Shown in pieces: positions 15,566 to 24,852 of a stretch of DNA of 64,000 nucleotides. Numbering within the stretch: position 1 is the first letter of the stretch; every line of letters begins with the position of its first letter. The notes beneath the pieces are model-generated. The model saw only the letters and a list, made by a program, of their open reading frames with translations, was not told where the DNA came from and ran no database searches. Origin of the DNA: Collimonas fungivorans (GTDB lineage: Bacteria; Pseudomonadota; Gammaproteobacteria; Burkholderiales; Burkholderiaceae_D); the NCBI RefSeq assembly GCF_001584145.1, contig NZ_CP013232.1, forward strand, positions 2,852,001 through 2,916,000, written 5' to 3'. The translations under genes were made by a program, and so were the position numbers.

Positions 15566-18500
15566 TCAGGTATTTGCGCCTGCTTCCTTGAGCCGGGCGT
15601 CGCTGTTGCAGGTCAGCAGCCTTCTGGCCCAATGCTCGAACTCGTCGATGTAGGTAAACACCACCGGCACCACCAGCAAGCTCAGCGCGGTCGAGGTCAG
15701 CAAGCCGCCGATGACAGCCACCGCCATCGGCTGCCGGAAGCTGGCGTCGGCGCCGAAGCCGAGGGCGATCGGCGCCATGCCGGCGATCATGGCGACGGTA
15801 GTCATCACGATCGGCCGCGCCCGTTTGTGGCAGGCGTCTATCAATGCCTCGAACACCGACATGCCGCGGTCGCGCTTGCCGACGATGGCGTATTCAACCA
15901 GCAGTATCGAATTCTTGGTCACGATTCCCATCAGCATGACCAGGCCGATCATCGATGGGATATCCAGTTCGCTGCGCGCCATCAGCAGCGCCAGGAAGGC
16001 GCCGCCCAGCGACAGCGGGATCGCCGACAGGATCGTGACCGGCTGCAGGAAATCGCGGAACAGCAGCACCAGCACGCAAAACACGCACAGCACGCCGATG
16101 ACGATCGCCATCATGAAGCCGGCGCCCAGTTCCGCCGCTATTTCCGCATCGCCGGTCTGGATCAGCTGCACGCTGGACGGCATCTGCTTGACCGCCGGCA
16201 GCGCTTTCGCCGCCGCCAGGGCTTCGCCCAGAGGCATGCCGCCGAGATCGGCGCTGACCGTGACGTAACGCCGGCGGTCGTAGCGTTCGATTTTCGACGG
16301 CCCGCTCTCCACCGACAAACTTGCCACCGAAGAAAGCGGCACCAGGCCGTTGCGGCCAAGCACATGCAGGTTGGCAAACGTAGTCACGTCCTGGCGGTCA
16401 GTATCCGGCACGCTGACATTGATATCCACCTGCCGGTTGTCGAGGTTCAGCTTGGCCAGGTTTGCCGAAAAATCGCCGGCGGTGGCGATCCTCACCACCT
16501 GGCCGATGGCGGCGGTCGACACCCCCAGTTCGCTGGCGCGCTGGAGGTCGGGCCGCACGATGATTTCCGGGCGTTCCAGGCTGGCGGTGGAACTGATGTT
16601 GGCCAAGCTGCCGACGCCGCGCAACTGCCGCTCCATCGCCTGGGCAGTCGCCTTCAGCGCATTTTCATTGTCGCCGGCAAGGATCAGCTGCATTTTCTCG
16701 CCAGGACCGCCCGCACCCACCGTGAAACGGGCGCCTGGCACATTCAGCAAGGCGCGCCGCACGGCTTTCTCGATTTCCGTCTGGCGCGGACGTTTGGCGC
16801 GATCGGACAAGGAAAGCGTCAGCGATCCGTTGCGCACTTCGCCAGCCTGCAGCTGTCCGCCGCCGACCACCTGCGACACGCCTACCGTGGTAAAGATGTT
16901 ATCGATGCCGCCCACGCTGCCAAGCGCGGTGCGCGCCCGCTCGGCTACCGCCAGCGTATTCTGCAATGAGCTGCCGGGCGGCAGTTCGACGTTGACTGTC
17001 GTATACCCGCGGTCGGCCGGCGGCATTAAACCGGTGGAGATGAATGGAATCAGCGCCACCGAACCGACAAAAAACAGCGTCGCCGCCAGCATGGTGGTCT
17101 TGCGATGCGCCATGCACCAGCGCACCGCATGCAGGTACCAGCGCATGATGCTGCCATCCTGCTGCTCAACCGCAGGCTTGGACTTCAACAGGTAGGCAGC
17201 CATCATCGGCGTCAGGATGCGCGCCACCAGCAGCGAGGTGAGGACGGCGATCACCGCGGTCCAGCCGAACTGTTTGAAGAACAGGCCCGCTATGCCACTC
17301 ATCATGGCCGTCGGCAGGAACACCACGACCAGGGCCATGGTCGTGGCCATCACGGCCAGCGCGATTTCCGTGACCGCATCGCCGGCCGCCTGCAGGATCG
17401 GCTTGCCCATATGCGCATGGCGTTCGATATTCTCGATTTCGACAATTGCATCGTCCACCAGGATGCCTACGATCACCGCCAGCGCCAGCAAGGTCAGGGT
17501 ATTCAGGGAAAAACCGAACCACGCCATGGCGGCGAAGGCTGGCAAGATCGACAGCGGCAACGCCGATGCCGCAACCAGGGTCGCACGCCAGTCGCGCAGG
17601 AACCACCAGACCACCAGCACCGCCAGGATCGAGCCTTCGTACAGCATGTCCATCGAGCCTTCATACTGCTCCTTGGTGTAGCCGACGGTTCCCGAAATCC
17701 GCGTGAACTTCAACGTGTGGTTGCTGGCTTGCAGCTTTTCCAGCGCCGCGGCGACGTTTTTCGCTATCACGGTTTCGTCGTAACCCTTGGCGCGGAACAC
17801 CTTGAAGCCGACCACCGGCTTGCCGTCCAATAGTGCGATCTGGGCGCGCTCCGCGCTGGCGTCGCTGATGGTGGCGATCTGGTCCAGCCTGAGCTTGCGG
17901 CCGTTAGCCAGCGTTATCGGGAACGCGGCCAGCTCCGAGGCCTGGTGCACCGTGGCGATCACGCGCGCAGATTGTTCTTCCTGGCCGAATTGGCCGCGCC
18001 CGCCGGACGATTCCTGCTGCATGTTGCGCAACGCCTGCGAGACCTCGACCGCAGTCACGCCCTGCGCCGCCATGCGCACCGGATCGACGGCGACACGCAC
18101 CTGGCGCGTCAGGCCGCCCACCCGGTCTATGCGGCCGATGCCCGGCACTGCCAGAATCGCCTTGCCGACCGTATCGTCAACAAACCACGACAGGGCCTCC
18201 TCACCCATGTCGGCGGCGATGGCGTACACCAGCACCGCATCGCCGCCGACGGTGACGGCGCTGACGGTCGGCTGCTGCAGGTCGGTCGGCAACTGCGAAC
18301 GTACGCTGTCGACTGCATTCTTGGTGTCGATCAGGGCGTCCGAGAGATTTTTCTCAAGGACGAATTCCACCGTGATCTGCACCTGGCCGTCGGTGATCGA
18401 GCTGCGCAGGTGCTTGAGCCCGCTCATGGTCGCCAAGGCGTCTTCCACCTTGCGCGCCACCTCGGTTTCCAGCTGCGCCGGCGCCGCGCCCGGCTGCGTC

Positions 18501-18646
18501 AGCGTGACATTGATGGTGGGCAGGTCGATATCCGGCAGGTTTTGAATCGGCAACTTGTGGAAACCCATGATGCCGGCGATAGTCAGCAAGGCGAACAGCA
18601 GGATCGCCGGGATCGGGTTGCGGATGGACCACGTGGCGAAATTCAT
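15566..18646 (-). CDS. RND multidrug efflux permease (AcrB family)
   Basis: Inner-membrane proton-driven exporter of 1026 aa, full length for the AcrB/HAE1-type family. The N-terminus is the classical cytoplasmic cap plus first membrane helix (SIRNPIPAILLFALLTIAGI). Helix 4 holds the proton-relay aspartates in LAVIVGILVDDAIVEIENIE, and the second half has MLMGIVTKNSILLVEYAIVG. Large periplasmic porter and docking loops lie between. It overlaps the adaptor gene by four bases (ATGA), and the outer-membrane factor lies upstream of that, so the three make a complete tripartite pump. The sequence does not reveal the substrate. Regulation by the divergent TetR at 21469 is likely. Confidence 0.93.
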   Translation of the reverse strand: MNFATWSIRNPIPAILLFALLTIAGIMGFHKLPIQNLPDIDLPTINVTLTQPGAAPAQLETEVARKVEDALATMSGLKHLRSSITDGQVQITVEFVLEKNLSDALIDTKNAVDSVRSQLPTDLQQPTVSAVTVGGDAVLVYAIAADMGEEALSWFVDDTVGKAILAVPGIGRIDRVGGLTRQVRVAVDPVRMAAQGVTAVEVSQALRNMQQESSGGRGQFGQEEQSARVIATVHQASELAAFPITLANGRKLRLDQIATISDASAERAQIALLDGKPVVGFKVFRAKGYDETVIAKNVAAALEKLQASNHTLKFTRISGTVGYTKEQYEGSMDMLYEGSILAVLVVWWFLRDWRATLVAASALPLSILPAFAAMAWFGFSLNTLTLLALAVIVGILVDDAIVEIENIERHAHMGKPILQAAGDAVTEIALAVMATTMALVVVFLPTAMMSGIAGLFFKQFGWTAVIAVLTSLLVARILTPMMAAYLLKSKPAVEQQDGSIMRWYLHAVRWCMAHRKTTMLAATLFFVGSVALIPFISTGLMPPADRGYTTVNVELPPGSSLQNTLAVAERARTALGSVGGIDNIFTTVGVSQVVGGGQLQAGEVRNGSLTLSLSDRAKRPRQTEIEKAVRRALLNVPGARFTVGAGGPGEKMQLILAGDNENALKATAQAMERQLRGVGSLANISSTASLERPEIIVRPDLQRASELGVSTAAIGQVVRIATAGDFSANLAKLNLDNRQVDINVSVPDTDRQDVTTFANLHVLGRNGLVPLSSVASLSVESGPSKIERYDRRRYVTVSADLGGMPLGEALAAAKALPAVKQMPSSVQLIQTGDAEIAAELGAGFMMAIVIGVLCVFCVLVLLFRDFLQPVTILSAIPLSLGGAFLALLMARSELDIPSMIGLVMLMGIVTKNSILLVEYAIVGKRDRGMSVFEALIDACHKRARPIVMTTVAMIAGMAPIALGFGADASFRQPMAVAVIGGLLTSTALSLLVVPVVFTYIDEFEHWARRLLTCNSDARLKEAGANT

Positions 18647-19788
18647 TTGGCCTCCTTGGCTGCCGGCCCAGCGCTTGCAACCCGCACGGTATCGCCTTCA
18701 TTGAGGAAGCCGGCGCCGAGCACTACCACCTGGTCCGATTGCGCAACGCCTTTGACAATTTCAATGTCGGTTCCCTGCCGGCGCCCGGTGACGACCGCCA
18801 GCCGTTCCACTTTATTGCTGCCGTCGCCCCTGAACTTGAGCACATAAGTATGGCCGTCGCGAATCACTATGCTCTGCGCCGGCACTACCAGCGCCTGGGT
18901 CGGGCTGAGCGCGATCGAACCGTTTGCATACATGCCGGCCCGCACCGGCTGGCCGTCGGCGATATCGGCGTACACCAGTCCAAGCCGCGAGCCGCTGTCC
19001 AGTGACGGCGCGGTTTGCCGCACCACGGCGGATGCCGTGCCGCCGCCCGGCAGCGCCAGCGCCACCTGCTGGCTGGCGGCAATCCGGGCCAGCTGCTCCG
19101 CTGTCACCTCGCCGCGCCACTCCAGGCGACCTTTTAATATCATCCTGAACAGTTCCTGCCCGGTAGAGACCACGGAACCGGGAGTAGCGGAACGTGAGCT
19201 GATGACGCCGTCGTCGGGCGCAAGCACATCGGTATAACGCAGCTGCAGCTGCTTGAACGCCAGCTGCGCGCGCGCCGTCTTGGCCAGCGTAGTCGACTGC
19301 AGCACGTCCTGGTCGCTGATGCCGCCGCTGCCCTGCAAGGAGATCGCGCGTTTGGCATTGGCTTCGGCCTGCTCGTAAGCGGCTACCAGCTGTGCCTCTT
19401 CGGCACGCAGCAGGTCGGGATTGAGGCGCGCCAGGACCTGGCCTTTCTTGACCCGGTCGCCGACGTTGACGCGCACCTGGTCCAGCTGGTAGCCGCCGAT
19501 CTGGCTGCCTATGATTGCCTCCTGCCAAGGCGCAATGGCGCCGGATGCGTTCAGCGTCTCGGCCCAGTTTGCCTGGGACGGCCTGGCCAGCGTCACTGTC
19601 AGCGCCGGCGTGGTCTGGACCGGCTTGGCTTCGGCCTTCCCGGATTTCACCATCATGGTGATGCCGGCGCCGGCCGCTACAGCGACAAAGGCGACGCCGA
19701 TGGCGATGGCTACGCTTTTGCGACGCGGGGTGGATTTGGCAGAGGTTTTATCAAGTACGGCCAATGGTTCGGAGGCATTCATGGTCAA
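18643..19788 (-). CDS. RND efflux periplasmic adaptor (membrane fusion protein)
   Basis: Adaptor subunit of 381 aa linking the RND permease to the outer-membrane channel. An N-terminal membrane anchor lies at about residues 24-45 (KSVAIAIGVAFVAVAAGAGI). It is followed by the lipoyl/barrel-sandwich half IIGSQIGGYQLDQVRVNVGD, a helical hairpin (about 110-165), and the second lipoyl half DVLAPDDGVISSRSATPGSV. The beta-barrel and membrane-proximal domains complete the chain. The stop overlaps the start of the permease gene. It follows the outer-membrane factor gene by 52 bases. Confidence 0.92.
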   Translation of the reverse strand: MTMNASEPLAVLDKTSAKSTPRRKSVAIAIGVAFVAVAAGAGITMMVKSGKAEAKPVQTTPALTVTLARPSQANWAETLNASGAIAPWQEAIIGSQIGGYQLDQVRVNVGDRVKKGQVLARLNPDLLRAEEAQLVAAYEQAEANAKRAISLQGSGGISDQDVLQSTTLAKTARAQLAFKQLQLRYTDVLAPDDGVISSRSATPGSVVSTGQELFRMILKGRLEWRGEVTAEQLARIAASQQVALALPGGGTASAVVRQTAPSLDSGSRLGLVYADIADGQPVRAGMYANGSIALSPTQALVVPAQSIVIRDGHTYVLKFRGDGSNKVERLAVVTGRRQGTDIEIVKGVAQSDQVVVLGAGFLNEGDTVRVASAGPAAKEAK

Positions 19789-19840
19789 GGTTTCCTGGTG
19801 TATTGCTATCGTATGGTTGTGATGGCGTCCGCGTGCGGTA

Positions 19841-21301
19841 TCAGCCCGGGCTATCGATTTGTCCGGTCGCCTGCATCAGGCTGATCCAGGCCTGGCCCTG
19901 GTCGCGTTTGGCGGCAATGAAGTTTTCTTCGGCGGTCTGGCGCTGGCGCCGGATATCTTCCAGCTCGAACATGCTGATGGCCCCGGCCCGCCACTGCGCC
20001 TGGCTGGCGCGGAAACTGAGCTGGGCGGCGTCGACCGCGTCCTGCGAAGATTTCACACGTTCCTCGGCCGAAGTCTGGAAGGCCAGCGCATCCTCCACGT
20101 TCTGCACCACGGTGCGTAAAGTCGACTGCAATGTGGCGGCTGCTTCCTGGTAGCGGCCGGTGGCGGCATCTACATTGGCCGCGCCGGCGCCGCCGTCGAA
20201 CAAAGGAACGCTCAATCCCGGCCCGGCCGACCAGCTGGTGAAACTGACCGAATTGCCGACGGCGCGCAGCCATTGCCCCGACAGCATTGCACTGAGGCTG
20301 ATGGTCGGCAGCCGCTGTGCGCGCGCCACGCCGATATCCGACCAGGCCGCGGCCAGCGAACGCTCGGCCGATACCAGGCTCGGATGGTCGCGCAGCACCG
20401 TCGCCGGCAGCGCCGGCTGCATCGCAGGCGGGGTCGGCATAACGTTCGCGACATCATCCAGGATCGCGCTGCTTTCCTGCGGATCGGCACTGGCTGCGGC
20501 CGGCAATAACAGGCGGCGCACTGCTGCCGCCGGCTGCCCGGTCAGCGCCACCAGCGCATCGACGCTGCGGGTGCACTGCTCTTGCTGGCTGATGCGCGCG
20601 GTGCGGGCGTTAGCCAGGTTGGTCAGCGCGCTGAATTCCGCCGAGGGTGCGATATAACCGACTGCACGCCGCTTGCGGGTGAGGACCAGTTCGGTTTCGC
20701 GAGATGCGATGTCGGCATCGCGCACCTGCAGCGAATAAGCACAGGCGCGCAGGGAAAGACTGTTGTTGGCGACTTGCGCCGCCAGCGACAGGCGGGCGCC
20801 CTGGGCATCCGCCGTGCGCGCATCCAGGCGCCGCTGTGCAGCGGTTACGGACTCGCGAATGCGTCCCCACAGGTCGATTTCCCAGCTGAAATCAGCGCCG
20901 ACAGACGACGAACTCTCAAGCATGGTGGTAGAGCCGCCGCCGACGCCCAGGGTGTTCTGTGTCTGCGCGCGGGTGGCGCTGGCGTTGCCGTTAACCGCAG
21001 GCAAACGCTGGGCATTGGCTACGCCGGCAGCGGCCTTGGCCTGGTCGACCCTGGCAGCCGCCTGGGCCAGCGTCGGATTGTCGGCAAACGCCGATGCGAT
21101 CAGGCTGTCTATGGCCTGGTCGCCCAACTGTGTCCACCACTGTCCGCTCGCCGCCACTGCGCTTGCTTTTCCGGGATGCGGAGTATTTTCCCAATCGGCA
21201 GGAACCGGCGCCTTGGGCGGCGTATAGGCGGGCTGGGTTGCGCATGCGCTCAGGAGCATGGCAACTGCCGCGGCGGCGGCAAACATTCTCATTTTCTGCA
21301 T
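19841..21301 (-). CDS. NodT-type outer-membrane efflux lipoprotein
   Basis: TolC-like outer-membrane factor of 486 aa. The signal peptide ends in the lipobox LLSAC with Cys20, as in the NodT/OprM group. WWTQLGDQAIDSLIASAFADNP and the repeated long-helix segments (FSWEIDLWGRIRESVTAAQR, PSLVSAERSLAAAWSDIGVA) are family signatures. It forms the trimeric exit channel of the pump encoded downstream. It is the first gene of the operon, with two TetR-type operators in its promoter region (21368-21383 and 21422-21437). Confidence 0.92.
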   Translation of the reverse strand: MQKMRMFAAAAAVAMLLSACATQPAYTPPKAPVPADWENTPHPGKASAVAASGQWWTQLGDQAIDSLIASAFADNPTLAQAAARVDQAKAAAGVANAQRLPAVNGNASATRAQTQNTLGVGGGSTTMLESSSSVGADFSWEIDLWGRIRESVTAAQRRLDARTADAQGARLSLAAQVANNSLSLRACAYSLQVRDADIASRETELVLTRKRRAVGYIAPSAEFSALTNLANARTARISQQEQCTRSVDALVALTGQPAAAVRRLLLPAAASADPQESSAILDDVANVMPTPPAMQPALPATVLRDHPSLVSAERSLAAAWSDIGVARAQRLPTISLSAMLSGQWLRAVGNSVSFTSWSAGPGLSVPLFDGGAGAANVDAATGRYQEAAATLQSTLRTVVQNVEDALAFQTSAEERVKSSQDAVDAAQLSFRASQAQWRAGAISMFELEDIRRQRQTAEENFIAAKRDQGQAWISLMQATGQIDSPG

Positions 21302-21367
21302 ATCCGTTTCGATTCATTCCCGCTTTATTCGGAGCCCGACAGGTTTTGTCCGACTGACATTATTTAA

Positions 21368-21383
21368 TAGATCGAGCATTCTA
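21368..21383. promoter_or_regulatory. putative TetR operator, efflux operon side
   Basis: TAGATCGAGCATTCTA fits the pattern TAGA-nn-GAnC-nn-TCTA shared with 21422-21437. It lies about 65 bases before the outer-membrane factor start, in the divergent control region. The flanking AATAGAT/ATCTATT arms add a second symmetry. Confidence 0.6.
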
Positions 21384-21421
21384 TCTATTATATGCAGGAA
21401 TGAGCCGCCGTCAATTTATGT

Positions 21422-21437
21422 TAGATTGATCGCTCTA
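21422..21437. promoter_or_regulatory. putative TetR operator, regulator side
   Basis: TAGATTGATCGCTCTA is an inverted repeat centred on GATC with TAGA/TCTA arms. It matches the site at 21368-21383 and lies about 30 bases before the tetR start codon. Confidence 0.6.
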
Positions 21438-21468
21438 TTTTGTATCTTTTTGGTTTTAAGGAGGCGCC

Positions 21469-22104
21469 ATGCGCAAAATCGACCCGGTAAAACATGAGCA
21501 AAAGCGGCGCGACATCCTCGAAGCCGCAGGCCGCTGCTTTGCCAAGGACGGCTTCCGCGGCGCCAGCATTTCCAGCATCTGCTCTGAGGCGAAAATCAGC
21601 GCCGGCCACCTTTATCACTACTTCGCCAGCAAGGAAGCCATCATCGAGGCCATGGCCGCAACCGGCCTCGAGCATGCGGAAGAACGCTTCAACCACCTGA
21701 TGAAAAGCGAAAACCCAATCGAAGGCCTGATCGCGGAGATCGAGCAAGCCAACACCCAGAGCTGCACTGCGCAGCAGCATCAGATCGACATGCGCGCAAA
21801 AAAACAGCTGCACGTGGACATGCTGGCCGAAGCCGGCCGTAACCCCGCCATGGCGGAAATTGTCAACAAACACTCAGCGAAAATACGTGGGATGCTGGCT
21901 ACCCTGCTGGAAACGGCGCAGAAACGCGGGCAGATCGACCAGGCACTGGATCCGGACTTGGCTGCCGCCATCTTGCTAGGCGCAATGGAAGGCGTCGGCA
22001 ACATGACGATGCGCGACCCCGAGCTCGACATGAAAAAGAAACTGGAAATGCTGAGCACGCTGATCAAGCGTTTCCTGACGCCGGGCTCCAGTAAAGAAAA
22101 ATAG
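21469..22104 (+). CDS. TetR/AcrR family regulator of the RND pump
   Basis: TetR-type repressor of 211 aa behind a strong AAGGAGG. The N-terminal DNA-binding domain reads KRRDILEAAGRCFAKDGFRG with the recognition helix in KISAGHLYHYFASKEAIIEA. The rest is a ligand-binding domain with a NMTMRDPELDM segment near the end. It is transcribed away from the efflux operon and shares a control region with it containing two matching palindromes. It probably represses both transcripts until a pump substrate binds. Confidence 0.9.
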   Translation: MRKIDPVKHEQKRRDILEAAGRCFAKDGFRGASISSICSEAKISAGHLYHYFASKEAIIEAMAATGLEHAEERFNHLMKSENPIEGLIAEIEQANTQSCTAQQHQIDMRAKKQLHVDMLAEAGRNPAMAEIVNKHSAKIRGMLATLLETAQKRGQIDQALDPDLAAAILLGAMEGVGNMTMRDPELDMKKKLEMLSTLIKRFLTPGSSKEK

Positions 22105-22142
22105 AGCCCGGGGGATGGCGTTTACTCAAGCGCATCAACAGC

Positions 22143-22165
22143 GTGGGCACAAAAACCGTGCCCAC
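22143..22165. repeat. REP-like palindrome
   Basis: GTGGGCAC, seven bases, then GTGCCCAC, inside a longer GCGTGGGCAC...GTGCCCACCCTAC context between two convergent genes. This sequence resembles the dispersed GTAGGGTGGGCA-type extragenic palindromes of proteobacteria. It may also act as a transcript end, though no T-run follows. One copy only in this window. Confidence 0.5.
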
Positions 22166-22182
22166 CCTACCAAATACCTGGA

Positions 22183-23376
22183 TTACCTGGCTTGCTTTAT
22201 CGCCAGCCATTCGTTCAGCGCTGCCCTGGCAGTCGGGGTGAAGTCGGTGAACACGCCATCCACGCCCAGCTCGAAATAAGCCTTGTACTCCGCCTTCGGG
22301 TCGCCGCCGTAAGTGCGCGTCAGGCGCGCCGGTTCGTCGCGGTAGGTGAACGGATGCACGAACAAGCCCAGCCGGTGTGCATCGGGGATCAGATTTGTCG
22401 GCGCCATGTTGGATGCATCCGACAGCTTCTTCACGGCATTGCCGGCGGCATCCACGCCCTGCGGCGGCAGTATGTAAAGTTTCCATGGACCGATGCCGTC
22501 GGCATAGGTCTTGATTTCAGCCAGGCCTTCAGGCGTCGCCATTGCCGCGAAGGTGCGCGGATCGCCTTTTTGCAGCCAGGAAAAAGGCTTGGCGGTGTCC
22601 GGCGAGCCGTAAGTCATGGCGCCGGTCTTGAAATCGGTGCCGTCGCCGTCCATCAACTGGACTACCTTGGTTTTCAGGCCGAGGCGGCGCATCAGCTTCA
22701 GGCTTTCCGGCTCGAACGACTGCACAAACACTGGGGAATCATGGGTGTTCCAGCCTTCCTTGATCAGCATCGCGAGCAGTTTTTCTTCCAGCGGCACGCC
22801 CAGCGCGCGCTGGTAGATCGGGTTCTTGGTTTCCGGATAGATCGTCAGGGTGCTGCTGGGGTTTGCAGCACGCGTCGCTTTAGCGAAGTCGATGACTTCC
22901 TGGAACGTCGCCATCGGGTACATGCCGTCGTACTGGTGGCTGCGGACGGCGATCGGCTGCTTGACGCGCAGGGTCTTCAGTTCGGCCGCCGTGAAATCGC
23001 TGATATACCAGTCCGGCGCCACGGCTACGCCGTCGACCGTGCGCGATTTCTTGCGCGACGCGAATTCAGGATGACTGGCGACATCGGTGGTGTCGCTCAG
23101 GAACGGGTTGTGGCAGACGAACAGCACACCGTCGCTCGACGACATCAGGTCCATCTCCAGCGAGTCGGTGCCGGCGGCGATGGCTGCCTGGTAACCGGCA
23201 ATGATTTCTTCCGGATACAGGCCAGCCAGCCCGCGGTGGCCGATGACCAGCGGCGGATTGCCATCGAGCGTCTTGAGGCCGGGATAATGCGCCTTGGCGC
23301 CGGGCGCCGGCTGGCTGGCGCAGCCCGCAGCCAGTGCGGCCGCGGCAAACAATGAAGCTGTCAGTACGTATTTCAT
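22183..23376 (-). CDS. glpQ: glycerophosphodiester phosphodiesterase lipoprotein
   Basis: GDPD-family enzyme of 397 aa that cleaves glycerophosphodiesters to glycerol-3-phosphate and an alcohol. The signal peptide ends in LAAGC with lipidated Cys19, placing it in the periplasm on a membrane. The catalytic motif VIGHRGLAGLYPEE holds His47 and Arg48; the metal ligands lie in DSLEMDLM (Glu74, Asp76), and His89 is in VCHNPFLSDTTDV. ETKNP, VQSFEP and GVDGVFTDF complete the TIM barrel. The length and the insertion before ETKNP fit the GlpQ type rather than the short UgpQ type. It is monocistronic as far as visible. Confidence 0.85.
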   Translation of the reverse strand: MKYVLTASLFAAAALAAGCASQPAPGAKAHYPGLKTLDGNPPLVIGHRGLAGLYPEEIIAGYQAAIAAGTDSLEMDLMSSSDGVLFVCHNPFLSDTTDVASHPEFASRKKSRTVDGVAVAPDWYISDFTAAELKTLRVKQPIAVRSHQYDGMYPMATFQEVIDFAKATRAANPSSTLTIYPETKNPIYQRALGVPLEEKLLAMLIKEGWNTHDSPVFVQSFEPESLKLMRRLGLKTKVVQLMDGDGTDFKTGAMTYGSPDTAKPFSWLQKGDPRTFAAMATPEGLAEIKTYADGIGPWKLYILPPQGVDAAGNAVKKLSDASNMAPTNLIPDAHRLGLFVHPFTYRDEPARLTRTYGGDPKAEYKAYFELGVDGVFTDFTPTARAALNEWLAIKQAR

Positions 23377-23665
23377 ATAGCTCCTGCAGGTTGTTCAGGG
23401 AAAGTGTCTGGAACGGCACAGCGACTATTGCACAATGTCTGCGCGTTGCAAGATATATGTCTGGTTCGGACATAACTTTGCCTGGGAATGCGAGCAAGAT
23501 CCATACCCATACCGATGGGTGAAATGACTGCCTGGAAGAGTATTTAATCGATAAGCTATTTTAATTTTATATACAAATCATGTAATTACTTAAAATATCT
23601 AATCCATTACTTTAAATATTTTACTTCTAATATTTCACTTTAACTTCGTTGGTGTCCGGTCTCGC
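23377..23665. other. AT-rich intergenic region
   Basis: Leader and promoter region of the phosphodiesterase gene, plus an unusually AT-rich stretch at about 23540-23645 that stands out from the GC-rich surroundings. No gene or repeat recognised. Confidence 0.4.
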
Positions 23666-24697
23666 TCAGGCCACTTGCTCCCGCCACCAGCGACGCCCTG
23701 CCTGCGGCTCGGCGAGGCTGAGCTGCTCGCCCATCAGCGGCGTGCTGACCGGCACTCCATGCTGTTCGGCCAGCGCGACGATGCGCTCGAACGGGTCTTG
23801 CCAGACGTGCAAAGCGAGGTCGAAAGTGCCGTTATGCACCGGCAGCAGATGCTTGCCGCCCAGGTCCAGGTGGGCCTGCAAGGTCTGCTCAGGCTGCATG
23901 TGCACATCCGGCCAGTCAAGGTTGTAGGCCCCGGTTTCTATCATGGTCAGGTCGAATGGGCCGTAACGGTCGCCGATTTCCTTGAAGCCGCCGAAATAGC
24001 CGCTGTCGCCGCTGAAGAATAGCCGCAGGTCGTCATCCAGTATTACCCAGGATGCCCATAAAGTACGGTTGCCGTCGCTCAGGCCGCGCCCTGAAAAGTG
24101 GCGCGCCGGCGTGGCCACCAGCTGCAGGCCGCTTACCATGGTGGTTTGCCACCAGTCCAGCTGCTGTATCTTGTGCGCCGGCACGCCCCATTTGACCAGC
24201 GTATCCCCTACTCCCAGCGGCGTCAGGAAATGCTCCACCTTGCCGGCCAGCTGCAGGATGGCGGCATGGTCCAGATGGTCGTAATGGTCATGCGACAGGA
24301 TCACGCCCTTGATCGGCGGCAGCTCGGCAATGCCGATCGGCGGCTGATGGAAGCGCTTGGGGCCGATCCACTGAAATGGAGAAGCGCGTTCGGAAAACAC
24401 CGGATCGGTCAGCCAGAATTCGCCGCGCAGCTTCAGCAGCATGGTGGAATGTCCGAGGCGGAACAGCGAACGGTCCGGCGCCGCCAGCAGCTGTTCGCGG
24501 CTGATCGCCTGCACCGGGATGGGCTTGGCGGGCACCGTGCCGGCCGGCTTGTGGACGGCAAATCGCCAAATGATTTGCAAGGTCTTCCATAAGCCGTTCT
24601 TGTGCTTGGGAAGCTGGTTCCTGAACTTGCCGTCGCGCCGCTGCGATGACTTTGGGGGAATTGTGGTATCGAGAGTTGTGAGCGTTTCGCTTGCCAT
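23666..24697 (-). CDS. MBL-fold metallo-hydrolase (NAPE-PLD-like)
   Basis: Metallo-beta-lactamase-fold hydrolase of 343 aa, cytoplasmic. The metal-binding motif is SHDHYDHLDH with His136, His138, Asp140 and His141. PARHFSGRG, FSGDSGYF and PVHNGTFDLALH supply further ligands and match the UlaG/NAPE-phospholipase D-like group. LGHSTMLLKLRGEFWLTDPV near residue 81 is typical. The substrate is unknown; phosphodiesters are likely. AGGA lies eight bases before the ATG at 24697. A strong palindrome at 24761-24775 lies upstream and may be an operator for this gene. Confidence 0.85.
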   Translation of the reverse strand: MASETLTTLDTTIPPKSSQRRDGKFRNQLPKHKNGLWKTLQIIWRFAVHKPAGTVPAKPIPVQAISREQLLAAPDRSLFRLGHSTMLLKLRGEFWLTDPVFSERASPFQWIGPKRFHQPPIGIAELPPIKGVILSHDHYDHLDHAAILQLAGKVEHFLTPLGVGDTLVKWGVPAHKIQQLDWWQTTMVSGLQLVATPARHFSGRGLSDGNRTLWASWVILDDDLRLFFSGDSGYFGGFKEIGDRYGPFDLTMIETGAYNLDWPDVHMQPEQTLQAHLDLGGKHLLPVHNGTFDLALHVWQDPFERIVALAEQHGVPVSTPLMGEQLSLAEPQAGRRWWREQVA

Positions 24698-24760
24698 GCC
24701 GTTTATCCTGTTGCTACTGTGATTGGTCGAAGATTCCTTGCGGTGGCGAGGAATATTTAC

Positions 24761-24775
24761 ACTACACAGTGTAGT
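24761..24775. promoter_or_regulatory. orphan operator-like palindrome
   Basis: ACTACACAGTGTAGT is a perfect 7-1-7 inverted repeat, extended by TTTA/TAAA on either side. It lies 64 bases before the MBL-fold gene. It has the look of a TetR/QacR-type operator, but no such regulator is adjacent; the only regulator nearby is the truncated LysR fragment at 24853. Confidence 0.5.
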
Positions 24776-24852
24776 TTAAACGAGATAAAAGTAAACTTAT
24801 TAGTGCAAATAATTTGTAACTGGCGCCAAACAGCCTGGCAAATTGCGGCGGT

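Noticed and set aside
15632..16969. Long plus-strand frames (445 aa and others) across the RND permease gene
   Set aside because: His/Arg/Gln-rich shadows of a well-supported permease; no start signals.
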